Positions 1-9,422 of a stretch of 64,000 nt of DNA are shown here, piece after piece; positions within the stretch are counted from its first letter, which is position 1; every line of letters begins with the position of its first letter. The notes under the pieces are model-generated. The model had not been told where the DNA came from, made no database searches, and saw only the letters and a list, made by a program, of their open reading frames with translations. A program made the translations under genes and the position numbers. Source of the stretch: Anniella stebbinsi (lineage: Eukaryota > Chordata > Lepidosauria > Squamata > Anniellidae); assembly GCA_029215795.1 (NCBI GenBank), contig JARDYH010000005.1:162031814-162095813 (forward strand), written 5' to 3'.

Positions 1-2410
1 GAATATGGGAGGGAGGGTTCTGTTGCATGCGTGTCCTATTTGGGGGTTTTCTGTGGGCAGCTGTGTGAACAAAAAACCTGGAATAGATGGAGCCTTGGTC
101 TGATCCAGCAGGGCTCTCATCACAGTCTTAATAGAAAGAGGAGGACAGAGGCAGGAGAAGAAAAGAAGTTTGGATCAGTGCAATGAGAGGCAGGAGAAGA
201 AAAGAAGGTTGGATCAGTGCAATGAGATGATGGCTATGGGTGGGTGTGGGGAGAGCAGAGGTGGCCTGTCCCGGTGTATGCAGCCCCATTACTTCTGCAT
301 TAGATGTACAACCTCTTCTTCCTAATGGGCTCCTCATATTTAACAGCTATAGGACAGGCAGGTACATACTCTCTATGCTGGAGTTCAACATGGTTTCTGC
401 ATCGGGGCCCTTCAGAAAATTCCCCTGAAAAGCTCTGAATGCAACAAATCAGCCCCAGAGGTATCTGTCACCTTTTATTATGCTCATCGGAGAGCCAGTC
501 TACAGTCTCTGATAAACCTGGCTTTGGTACCAGCCATGTGAGGAAAGGCTGAGTAAGACAGCATGTTTCCCCATTGATATAGAAGGACTTGGCAGGAGCA
601 TCTTCTACTAACATCCCAGTCCCATTTGACTTTGGGTGATCCATCATTAGTAGTCAATGGGGTGATGTTATAAAGTGGAAAAAAAGATCTTACTGCAAAT
701 GGGGAAGAGAGTCTGATCTAATTTCATGAGTACATCGTGTACAGACAAATTCAGATTGCTTACTGTAGTTGCTGGAATGATTACAAATATGTCTTGAACA
801 AGTGGAACCTGCCCCAAACGAGGCAAAGTGGAATTCTCCGGTTCAGTGTTCCAGACAGGCAGCCATGCCGTCTTTCCGAAGACTCCATTGCATTTCTCCC
901 CTTTCCTGCCTTTTTTGCCACCAACTGTCAATTCGAATTCCATGACCACCGAGCACACACAATTCTCAGTGAGCTGTCTTGGTTTCTCTCCTACCACTTA
1001 CATTTTTTTTCTTCCTTAAGATTTCCCCCCTACTTCTGCAAATCTTGGGGTTCAACTGAGCATGCCGATATCTGCCTCTGAGTTCACAGTAGGCCCATTG
1101 CAGGTGGAAGGCGGAAGTAACGAGACGAGACAACTGAATACTGTATCAAATTTGGGCCACATTTATTGAAGATCTGCAAAGGGAATCTGGGTGGGCCCTA
1201 AACCATAATGTGGTGGCTTTTGCTCAAGCCATGAGCCCATAACTCTTGAGTGTCAGTCTTGGGAATCCCACTTCCCTGTCATTGTGCTTGTCAGTGGGGA
1301 CCAATGACTTGTACTTGGAACCTGATTCCCACAATGCTCACTTCGTGTGTCAAAGTTATTATGCTATTGAGGCACCTTAACGAAGGCTGGTGGCTCCAAT
1401 TTTGTTGGGGCTGAAAATTCATTCTGAAGGAGCTATTCAACTGCTGAGCCCTATCAACAAATTAAGGCCAGAACCTTCAACAGCTGCTTTAATATTCTGG
1501 CTGGCTGTGACTGAAATCCTGAGTGGATTCTGAGCTGCATCAAAATCAGAGCCACCAGCCTCCACTTCTGCAATATTCATTATTATCATTTGGCCACCAG
1601 GGACACTTGCATTGATTCTTCAATTCACTTTGAATGTGAAATGTAAAAGAATTCAGAAGTTTGAAAAGATGGTATCTCTTTGGGGACAGGTTCTTAGGAG
1701 ACCCCATAATTCACCTGTGGGCCCAGCTCAGGGGATTGCATCCTCATCTTTAACCAAAGTGCAATAAGCTTTTAGGAAGCTGTCTCAAGGTGCACTAAGC
1801 AATTTGGAAATGTGGGATTGCTCTTGGGATTGTCCACCCTTTTGCAGAAATCTGTATATGCATGGGAGGTTCAACATTATACAATTAACGTGATATTTCC
1901 AGAAACTGCATTGAGCAAATCTAAGCACATTGCAACATGTGATCCTGGCATCATGATCACACAGCAAAAACTCCTCAGGCGTTTCCTTTCCCTGAACTAT
2001 TCAAAGGGCTTTGAATGGAAATAAATGCCACCCTCCTTCAACTCAAATGTGGAAATGATGACATGACACATATGTATGGGACAAATGAGCTACAGATTTA
2101 TGAACGTGTGAGGATTTTCAATGTGCAAACATCCTATATGAGCCACAGGTATGCATACCACCTGAAATCTATTCTTAGATGAAGGGGGAGTAGTTAAAGT
2201 CCTAAAATTGATAATTCACCTGAACGAGCATTCCGCCAAAACTCCCCTCTCCACTGACATGGAACCTTCCAAGTCCACGCCAATTGGGGAGGGCATACTT
2301 ACATCTGCTCCAGGGGTAGGAGATGGTAAATAGCTATTTTCAGGCTATTCTTACTTTACTTTCTATGAGATGCTGAGGGTTATTTCTTTTAAAAGAAAAA
2401 TGAAGTTTAT
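1..2410. repeat. Duplicated block A, copy 1, left part
   Basis: This stretch aligns colinearly with 52105-55999 once the hAT MITE at 53649-55144 is left out. Similarity is high over about 2.4 kb and runs off the left window edge. Copy 1 carries a 39-bp tandem duplication (149-187 and 188-226) that is single in copy 2. No gene is recognised. Minus-strand frames of about 90 codons at 668-997 and 1785-1967 have counterparts in copy 2, but the differences are mostly amino-acid changing, so I do not treat them as genes. Confidence 0.8.
149..226. repeat. Two-copy 39-bp tandem duplication
   Basis: Two adjacent 39-bp units starting aggcaggagaag differ at about one position. The paralogous place in block A copy 2 (about 52250-52290) holds a single unit, so the duplication arose after the block duplicated. 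Confidence 0.7.
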
Positions 2411-4380
2411 AATAATAATAATAATAATATTTATTTGTAGCCCGCCTCTCCCTCCGGATCGAGGCGGGGAACAACAACAATATAAAACATAAAAATCACA
2501 ACAGTTAAAAAAAAAAAAATTAAAAACAAGAGAAAAATACAACATTAAAAACATCTTAAAATTCATCTGGATAGACCTGTCGGAAGAGGACAGTCTTCAT
2601 GACTCTCTTAAATTCATGAAGACTGTCAATTTGTCTAACCTCCTCCGACAGACCATTCCATAGTCTGGGAGCGATGGAAGAGAAGGTCCTCTGGGTAACA
2701 CCCACCAGCGTAGTTCTGACTGGCTTGAGTAAGTTCTTCCCAGAGGACCTAAGTGTGCGGGGCGGATTGTATGGGAGAAGGCGATCCCGTAGGTACCCTG
2801 GACCCAAACCATGTAGGGCTTTAAAGGTAATAACCAACACTTTATACTTCGCCTGGAAACTGATCAGCAGCCAGTGAAGCGATTTTAAAACTGGTGTAAT
2901 GTGATCACCCCTAGGTGTACCGGTGACCAACCTGGCTGCCATATTTTGAACTAGTTGAAGTTTCCGGACTAGGCACAAAGGTAGCCCTATGTACAGCGCA
3001 TTGCAGAAGTCGAGCCTCGAAGTTACCAGTGCGTGCACTACCGTCTTTAGGTCTTCCAACTCTAGGAAGGGGCGCAGCTGGCGTATCAGCCAAAGCTGAT
3101 AGTAGGCACTCCTGGCCGTCGCATCAATCTGAGCTGTCATCTGGAGCGACGGATCCAGGAGTACCCCCAAGCTGCGAACACAATCTTGCAGGGGGGGTGT
3201 AACCCCATCCAGAACTGGTTGACACACCTCCAGACCCAGGTTGGGGCCTTTGACAGCAAGCACCTCCGTCTTGTCTGGATTCAGATTCAGTTTGTTTTTC
3301 CTCATCCAGCCCATTACCGCCTCCAAGCATTCATTCAGAGGAGACACACTATCCTTAGCTGACGATGTTGTCGAAGGCATAGAGAAATATATTTGGGTGT
3401 CATCAGCGTATTGATAGCACCCTGCCCCATGCCTCCGGATGATCTCTCCCAGCGGTTTCATGTAAATGTTAAACAGCATTGGGGAAAGGATGGCACCTTG
3501 TGGTACACCACATAGCAGCTCCTTTTTTGAAGAGCAGCTATCCCCAAGCATCACCATCTGGAGCCTGCCCGAGAGATAGGATCGGAACCACTGAAGCACA
3601 GTGCCCCCGATTCCCAATTCCCCCAGGCGCTCCAGAAGGATACCATGGTCGATGGTATCGAAAGCCGCTGAGAGGTCCAAGAGTACCAGCAGGGACACAC
3701 TCCCCCTGTCGATACTAAGGTGTAGATCATCTACTAAGGCGACCAAAGCGGTCTCAACTCCGTATCCTGCTCTGAAGCCGGTTTGAAATGGGTCTAGAAA
3801 ATCAGTGTCATCCAAGACTGCCTGGAGTTGAAAAGCAACTGCTCTCTCGATCACCTTGCCCAAAAATGGAAGATTTGATACTGGCCTGTAGTTATTAAGG
3901 TCCAGGGGATCCAGGGAGGGCTTTTTTAGAAGCGGCCTTACCACCGCCTCTTTTAAACATGATGGAAAGCTCCCCTCCCTGAGAGATGCATTAATGATAT
4001 GCTGTAGATGTGATCTAACTGCATCTCCTCCCTGGACGACCAGCCAGGAAGGACAGGGATCGAGAGGGCAAGTCGTCTTCCTCACACATCCAAGTACCTT
4101 GTCCACATCCTCGGTACTCACTAACTGAAACTGATCAAGTGTAATCCTACTCGCGGAGTCACTGGACACTCCACTGTCAACCTCTGCTATAACAATGGCA
4201 TCTAAGTCGGCTCTTATCCGAGAGATTTTATCTGAGAAATGATCGTTAAAGGCATCACAGCGAACTGCCGAAGGCTCTAAAATCGGATTCAGGGGAGAAG
4301 GAGCCTGAGTTAGACCCCTCACCACCCTGAACAGTTCTGCTGGATGTGAATTCGCAGACGCAATGCGTGCAGAGAAGAAA
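2411..4380 (-). mobile_element. L2-type LINE, 5'-truncated
   Basis: Minus-strand non-LTR retrotransposon copy. The 3' end lies at the left: a reverse-transcriptase frame, then a 3' UTR with a conserved block (2440-2475) and an (ATT)n tail at 2411-2429. The right boundary is set by comparison with block A copy 2, where tgaagtttat runs directly into gatggccatc; the LINE sits exactly between those two strings here. The 5' part, including any endonuclease, is missing. No clear target-site duplication is visible. The clade call (L2/CR1 group) rests on the protein and the microsatellite-like tail. Confidence 0.88.
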
Positions 4381-4622
4381 TGATGGCCATCTGTCTCTTC
4401 CCTTACTCCAGATTGCTTTTTTCTGGGTGATACCCATGGGAAATGGGTGACAATTCTCAAGAGAGGTTTTGGACTTGGCGCTTTCCTTCTTTCCCTTCTT
4501 ATTCCTATTGAGATCAACCAAAGGAACATCAAGTTCTGCCTGTTTTCTGGTTCCCATAGTGGCCAGATTTTTCTGAGAAGCCCACAACCAGGACATGGGT
4601 TCCATAGCATTCTCATGCTCAT
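2556..4622 (-). CDS. L2 reverse transcriptase, open but 5'-truncated and fused to flanking DNA
   Basis: Open frame of 688 codons. Residues 1 to about 80 are read from flanking block A DNA (4383-4622), which also exists without a LINE at about 56005-56240; the true LINE protein begins near residue 81 (HFFSAR). It contains reverse-transcriptase motifs in order: LLDLSAAFD (about 314-322), GVPQGAILSP (about 372-381) and the catalytic YADD (405-408), then the L2-like C-terminal region. The apurinic endonuclease expected upstream in a full element is absent. The RT frame has no stop, so the insertion may be fairly young, but without a promoter and endonuclease it should be unable to retrotranspose by itself. 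The listed start is only the first ATG of the fused frame. Confidence 0.85.
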   Translation of the reverse strand: MSMRMLWNPCPGCGLLRKIWPLWEPENRQNLMFLWLISIGIRRERRKAPSPKPLLRIVTHFPWVSPRKKQSGVREETDGHHFFSARIASANSHPAELFRVVRGLTQAPSPLNPILEPSAVRCDAFNDHFSDKISRIRADLDAIVIAEVDSGVSSDSASRITLDQFQLVSTEDVDKVLGCVRKTTCPLDPCPSWLVVQGGDAVRSHLQHIINASLREGSFPSCLKEAVVRPLLKKPSLDPLDLNNYRPVSNLPFLGKVIERAVAFQLQAVLDDTDFLDPFQTGFRAGYGVETALVALVDDLHLSIDRGSVSLLVLLDLSAAFDTIDHGILLERLGELGIGGTVLQWFRSYLSGRLQMVMLGDSCSSKKELLCGVPQGAILSPMLFNIYMKPLGEIIRRHGAGCYQYADDTQIYFSMPSTTSSAKDSVSPLNECLEAVMGWMRKNKLNLNPDKTEVLAVKGPNLGLEVCQPVLDGVTPPLQDCVRSLGVLLDPSLQMTAQIDATARSAYYQLWLIRQLRPFLELEDLKTVVHALVTSRLDFCNALYIGLPLCLVRKLQLVQNMAARLVTGTPRGDHITPVLKSLHWLLISFQAKYKVLVITFKALHGLGPGYLRDRLLPYNPPRTLRSSGKNLLKPVRTTLVGVTQRTFSSIAPRLWNGLSEEVRQIDSLHEFKRVMKTVLFRQVYPDEF

Positions 4623-4671
4623 GTTTATTAGCTACTGGTATTACGGCCTCTGCTGCTGGAGGTACTTTATA

Positions 4672-4935
4672 GGACAAAGAGGGAAGGAAGCACCAACAAG
4701 CTGGAGACAAAAGGAGAGCAAAGCTCTGGTGCTATGTAAAAATATATTTTTCTTTATTTCTTATGTCTTATCTTCTGTATGCTCGACGCGTTTCGGTTGT
4801 GAAACCTTCGTGAGGAGCTACACAAAAACTGGAGCACTTCTTTGCAAATTGTTGTTATTATTCTAACAGAAAACTGTTTAAAGTTTTTGCTCATATATCG
4901 TCCCGATAGGCTCATTCGTCTCGAGATTCTTTATA
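4672..4935 (-). mobile_element. 264-bp insert with hammerhead-like motif (Penelope-like candidate)
   Basis: Present in block A copy 1 and absent from copy 2 (site near 56290). It is bracketed by the 7-mer ctttata at 4665-4671 and again at 4929-4935, a plausible target duplication. The minus strand of 4781-4822 can fold like a type I hammerhead: a short stem I (GCTC/GAGC), a GGTT/AACC stem II, the GAAA box, a minimal stem III and a GTC cleavage triplet. Hammerheads with such a short stem III are known from Penelope-like retroelements. No Penelope protein is encoded here. Confidence 0.45.
4781..4822 (-). ncRNA. Degenerate hammerhead ribozyme-like fold
   Basis: Read on the minus strand, the order is stem I strand, a CTCACGA core where CTGANGA is expected, stem II hairpin, GAAA, ACGCGTC and the closing stem I strand. 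One core base (the G of CTGA) is changed to C, which should abolish cleavage. The fold is seen by eye, not computed. Confidence 0.4.
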
Positions 4936-4970
4936 ACCATCATAACTTATAGTCCTTGATAGCCTTATGC

Positions 4971-5977
4971 TCCTTGCTGCCTGGGGGATGCTGGGAGGTG
5001 GACTTTTTCCTGCATAAAAATGCATAAGATTATACTCTAAGGGACACACTTCAACGTCCATACTTTGTAACAGCAAAGACTTTGTAGACTCCTGCAAATA
5101 AGGCTCTCTGCAGCCACGCTTAGTCTTGCCCTGTTAGCCTGACCTTGGGTTGGGGAGATTGCTATGAGAAATTCAACAGGTTGGTCCCAACCTGACATGG
5201 GCTTTCCAGAAAGTGAAGAGAACCAGCTGACCAGAGACTGTGAAGAGATGTCCACAAAGCTTCATGCCATATTTACACAATACTTGGGGGGTGGGGGAGT
5301 GTAATGAAGGAAAACAAAATCCAAAAGATGTGACCATTGCAATGTGCCACCCTTCCATTTTGATTGTCACTTTCCTATCCGCTGAAATAGCGGAAAGATT
5401 TTCATGAAACATGGTGGTTTTGAAATCACACTATCCCCATCCCCCTGTTGGGTAGAAGCACAGCTGATCCACTAGGCAGTGATAGATAGTTGGATTTTAT
5501 GCATTTATTGACTAATTTGATTATTTTACCTATTTGGTATATACCACTTCCATATATTCAAATATTTTGGAGAGATATTTTGTCTAAGCACTTTTTAAAC
5601 AATAAGAATAACAATAACAGCAACAACAAGAACAACAATACTCCAAGTACACATTTCTAAATCTGTTTTGTCCTAACATACATGTTTTAAAAATCTATTT
5701 GGTGATTTTTTGGGAGCTGACAAATGCATTGTGAAATTTGGAGAAATGTAAAATTTGATTGATTATTTCATTCCGATCTGCAGGAGTGTGGATCAGATCA
5801 GTTCACATTAGAATTAACAGCAATCAGATTTGTCAAATATAAGTAATGAGGTGGTACCAATTCTCATCATTATCTGTGTGAACACAACTGTGTGTCTCCA
5901 TAGTCCAAGCTCAAAACAGATTTGAGAACTGTAAATCTGGATGTAATTGGTTGTCCAGGACTATATTCTGTTACATG
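4971..5977. other. No recognised feature
   Basis: About 1 kb of AT-rich sequence. It holds an AAC-rich simple stretch near 5600-5640 and no reading frame I can relate to a protein family. Confidence 0.5.
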
Positions 5978-6498
5978 TGTAAGGGAGATCAGATAGACTG
6001 TGCTGAGAGACTAGTGGGTTTTGTAGTAACATAGTGCACAGAACAAGCATGAGTTTTAGTAAGGGTTTTTAGCATGGGAACAGGGGAGTTAAAATGACAA
6101 AAGACCTTGGCTCGGCCACCTGGTGAGAGATTGATAGCCCAAGGGCAAAAACCAGGCCAGGAAGAACTGGGCTTATCTCAGCCATAAATTCCAAGGCTGA
6201 GAGGGGGAGGTGTGAAAAGCAAAGGAAAACTGGCGCCGCCGAGAAGGGAGGAGGGATTTCAAGAGGAGGAATAAAGCCAGAGGCTTGGAAAATCTCTCGG
6301 TGTCTTTGTCTGACCCGAAGTGACAAAGGAGCCAGGTCCGGCTGGGTAACATATTTTATTGTCTGCTGGGTCAGACTACTTCACCTACTCTTAATCTAAT
6401 AAAGTCTTATATCTCAAGTAAATTGAGTCTTGGTTTTGATTCTCTGGATTCTGCACATCTCTGCCAGGAGACGGTGCCAAGGCCCGCACTCCTTTACA
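5978..6498 (+). mobile_element. Possible solo LTR of an endogenous retrovirus or LTR element
   Basis: A 521-bp segment begins TGTAAGGGAG and ends ACTCCTTTACA, an inverted TGTAA/TTACA terminus. Inside are an AATAAAG near 6270 placed like a weak TATA, and AATAAAG near 6399 placed like a polyadenylation signal about 100 bp before the end. I could not find a matching 4-6 bp target duplication, and no internal retroviral genes lie nearby. Boundaries and class are uncertain. Confidence 0.4.
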
Positions 6499-6895
6499 AC
6501 AATTAATGTAGCTCATTGGGTAGGACACAGATAATAGATGAAGGGCCCTCACATTGGGAGTGGATAAGGAAGCATGGAATAAAGACACAGACACAAGAGA
6601 TTGGGATGAGCTAGGGCTAGATCTGCATGTGGGGGGAAGAGGGATTGAACTTGGGCCCACTGCATGCACCAGCCGCCCCTTCGCACTCCCAGTTAGTCTG
6701 TGGCCTAGGAATGAGGCATCTTCAATTGAGCAGGCCAGCTGTGTTGTTGTGGGCCAGAAGCCAGCAGGCCCTCCGCCCCACTGGATTGGGAAGCACCAGC
6801 CACCCTTTGCTTCCCCCCTGTTAGGCCACAAACTGTTCCAATAACTGGTGATTCTACAGCCCTTTGCCCCTTGTGGTTCTTCAAAAGTCTGGGTG
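6499..6895. other. No recognised feature
   Basis: Unique-looking sequence between the LTR candidate and the MITE cluster. The reading frames here have no recognisable domain. Confidence 0.5.
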
Positions 6896-7070
6896 GATCA
6901 GTGACCATATACAAAAGAAGGCAGGGCCCCTGCAACTTTCACTGTTGTGATAAAGAGGGAATTTTACCAGGAACTAATTGCCTACAAATGATACTGACTG
7001 AAATTCCCTTTTCTCTACAACTGTTAAAGTTACAGGAGCCCTGACCTCCTTTTCATATGGTCAGCCTAGA
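6896..7070. mobile_element. Half copy of palindromic hAT-like MITE
   Basis: Matches one arm of the 320-bp palindromic MITE family, running from a gtgaccatata end to a catatggtcagccta end. The other arm is missing. A complete family member is inserted immediately downstream. Confidence 0.7.
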
Positions 7071-7078
7071 CTCTATAT

Positions 7079-7390
7079 TAGGCTGACCAGATAAAATCCA
7101 GGTCAGGGCTCATGTAACGTTAACAGTTGTAGAGAAAAGGGAATTTCAGCCAGTGTCATTTGTATGCAATTAGTTCCTGGTGATATTCCCTCTTCATCAC
7201 AACAGTGAAAGGTGCAGGAACTATACTAGTGTGACCATATACAAAAGAAGGCAGGGCCCCTGCAACTTTCACTGTTGTGATGAAGAGGAAATTTCATCAG
7301 GAACTAATTGCATACAAATGACATTGGCTGAAATTCCCTTTTCTCTATAACTGTTAAAATTACATGAGCCCTGACCTGGATTTTATCCTA
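7079..7390. mobile_element. Palindromic hAT-like MITE, 312 bp, with perfect target duplication
   Basis: Two inverted arms of about 155 bp share the sequence around cagttgtagagaaaaggg. The termini are taggctgacc and the inverted equivalent tatccta. An 8-bp direct repeat, ctctatat, flanks the element at 7071-7078 and 7391-7398; 8 bp is the hAT superfamily signature. It has no coding capacity. Family relatives lie at 26003-26322, 26682-26904, 28216-28536, 36052-36155 and, as short ends, 37814 and 45280. Confidence 0.85.
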
Positions 7391-7400
7391 CTCTATATGG

Positions 7401-7723
7401 ACTTTGGTTTACTAAGGCCTGTGCCATGAAAAGTACTGTGAGGCTTTTCATGGACTTGAACTCTCATTTGCCGCAGTTGTGTACTTTTGGTTTTTTTGTT
7501 AGCTCAGCATAGCGGCAGGCTGGGGTTGATTTTGATTGTTGTACTTTTCTTCTGCAGACTTAGGTGGTTGGGAGTTCCTGGTGCAAAAGTCCAAGCATGG
7601 GAGATCTTGTGCCTGAGATTTTTACCCATCCCGTGATCTTGTGTTGGCTTTGGCCATGTTCCCTCAGTTACCAAGATGTGGTCACGTTTGGACTAGCTCC
7701 CTAGGGATGGTTTGTTAAGCCTT
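7401..7723. repeat. Interspersed repeat shared with 44150-44450
   Basis: Both places carry gccatgaaaagt, a short gap, cttttcat and gacttg followed by similar GC-rich sequence with ccctaggg or ccctaggtc. It probably belongs to the long LTR-like region at 43400-44780. The class is unknown. Confidence 0.4.
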
Positions 7724-8465
7724 TATTTTTTTTTATTTTTTTTAGTTTCAAATATTATTTATTTAGTTATTTATAGACACAACATCAAGTATTACAATTT
7801 CAATTATATATATATATATATATAGATAGATATAGATATAGATATAAACACATACACATGGAATTTCGTGACAGTCCCAAACAAAACAGAATTATACATT
7901 TCAATTTATTATTTTCTATTTAGAAAGTGGAAAATAATTATCCGGTATTTACAATCTACTATCTACTCCAGATATCTATATATTGTAAGGGAGGCTTTCT
8001 CCCCCCTTCCTCTTTATTTGTGAAATTAATAAATTTGCCCCAGATTTCTGTAAAATTCTTAGTTGTCCTCGCACTTTCTTCATTTTCTCAGTCACTTTTT
8101 CCAAAAAAGCAATTTGCCAAACCCTCTGGTACCAGTTTTTTACATGAAGCCCCTTGCCATCTTTCCAATGTTTGGCGACCAGCCATCTAGCCACTAATAA
8201 TAGATGGCTGATTAAACCCTTATCAGAGTTTGCTATCCAATCTTTTGTTTAAGTTTAATAATGCTAGGTGAGGAGTTGGATGTACCCATTGTCCAGTTAT
8301 TAAACTTATCTCCTGGAATACCTCATTCCAAAAAATATTTGCCTTTGGGCATGACCACCACATGTGATAATAGGTTCCAACCCCAGAACAACCCTTCCAA
8401 CAATCTGGGGAAGTCCCTGGATTCATTAAAGATATTTTTCTTGGTGTGAGATACCACCTATGCAC
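7724..8465 (-). mobile_element. L1 LINE 3' end, minus strand
   Basis: The T-rich run at 7724-7745 is the poly(A) tail of a minus-strand L1. Upstream are an AT/GATA microsatellite and decayed ORF2 C-terminus. Between about 8300 and 8400 the minus strand encodes CWKGCSGVGTYYHMWWSC, a CX3CX7HX4C knuckle typical of L1 ORF2. A frameshift lies between 8194 and 8223. The element stops abruptly at the hAT terminus at 8466, and its upstream half is not found on the other side of that hAT. Confidence 0.8.
7805..7848. repeat. (TA)n / (GATA)n microsatellite
   Basis: Tandem TA dinucleotides followed by tagata/gatata units, inside the L1 3' UTR region. Confidence 0.9.
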
Positions 8466-8610
8466 GAGGGGTGTGCATCGGATCGGATCCGATCCACGAT
8501 CCGAATCTGATCCACCCCAAAAATTGGAAAATCCAATCTGATCTGATCCGACACACCCTCCGATCCGATCCGATCCGGATCGGATCGGATCGGCGGATCG
8601 GATGTGTTTC
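8466..8610. repeat. hAT copy 1 left terminal inverted repeat, GATCC-rich
   Basis: Dense overlapping GGATC/GATCC motifs. The inverted counterpart is at 14930-15088, and the same end type is seen at 62620-62778, 39255 and 55144. Confidence 0.8.
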
Positions 8611-9282
8611 AATGGCTTTTTTCTATATACTTTGAAACTGAATGTGCTGTAACTTTTTTATTTTAAGAGCTAAAAAGCTGAAACTCACTCACATGGCAGA
8701 GGACACATGCCCCCTCATATGCTGAAAATTTCAGAAACTTTGGTGCAATACTTTAGTGGGAAACAAAGGTTAAACTTTATTATTTTAAACGTTCAGGAAG
8801 GGGACGGGGAGGCTGTGTTTGTGTGTGTGTGTTTGACAGCTTGATCCACCAATTGTGCTTTAGACTACATGACTGAATCACCCAATCCTGTTAAAACTTT
8901 CTTCAGCCTCCAATCGCAATGCTGGAGGAGGGCACCCAGTAAATATTGTCTCAGTCCTTCCCTTCTGGCTCTTTGTGGGTTGATCGAGGAGGAGATTGGA
9001 GTGTTGGTTTGGAGCTGGTGGAGACTGTATTGAATTTGGAGGTGTTTGAGGAGTTTCTGATCTTTTTCTTCAGCTTTTGCTCTCTCTCTCTCATTTTCTC
9101 TCTTGCCTTTCCTTTCTCTATTGTAGATAGCACGTTTGTTTGTTAGTTTGTTTGTCAGTTAGTTCAATTTGTCTGTAAAATATCTGTAGTTCGTCTTTGG
9201 AGTGAGTGTGTTTGTTCTTCTTTATCTTTCTGAAAAAAAACCCAAAAAATAACAAACAAAATATTTCTATCCTCTGTTTCTC

Positions 9283-9309
<27 letters not shown>
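9283..9309. repeat. (TG)n microsatellite
   Basis: About 13 TG units in the hAT leader, followed by short tgagtgag repeats. hAT copy 2 has an AC/AG microsatellite at the equivalent place (61497-61533). Confidence 0.9.
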
Positions 9310-9315
<6 letters not shown>

Positions 9316-9422
9316 GCTTGTGAGTGAGTGAGTGAGTGTTGCTGGGCTGTGTAGCCTGCTGCTTCACAGCACAAAAAACTGCCAGCAAAGCACACACATA
9401 TTATAAAAATAATAATAATAAA

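Larger units (their letters stand above)
4381..4970. repeat. Duplicated block A, copy 1, right part
   Basis: Continues the alignment with block A copy 2 at 56000-56335. It is interrupted only by the 264-bp insert at 4672-4935. Homology ends near 4970, where copy 1 goes on into ctgcctgggggatgctgg and copy 2 into an unrelated sequence. Confidence 0.75.

Noticed and set aside
668..997. Minus-strand 109-codon frame repeated in block A copy 2 (52718-52993)
   Set aside because: Differences between the copies are mostly amino-acid changing and one copy has a stop near the start, so there is no sign of protein constraint.
5978..6498. Complete LTR retrotransposon
   Set aside because: No second LTR and no gag or pol beside it; only a solo LTR is plausible.
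9164..9397. Minus-strand frame with poly-Thr/His
   Set aside because: Translation of the TG microsatellite.
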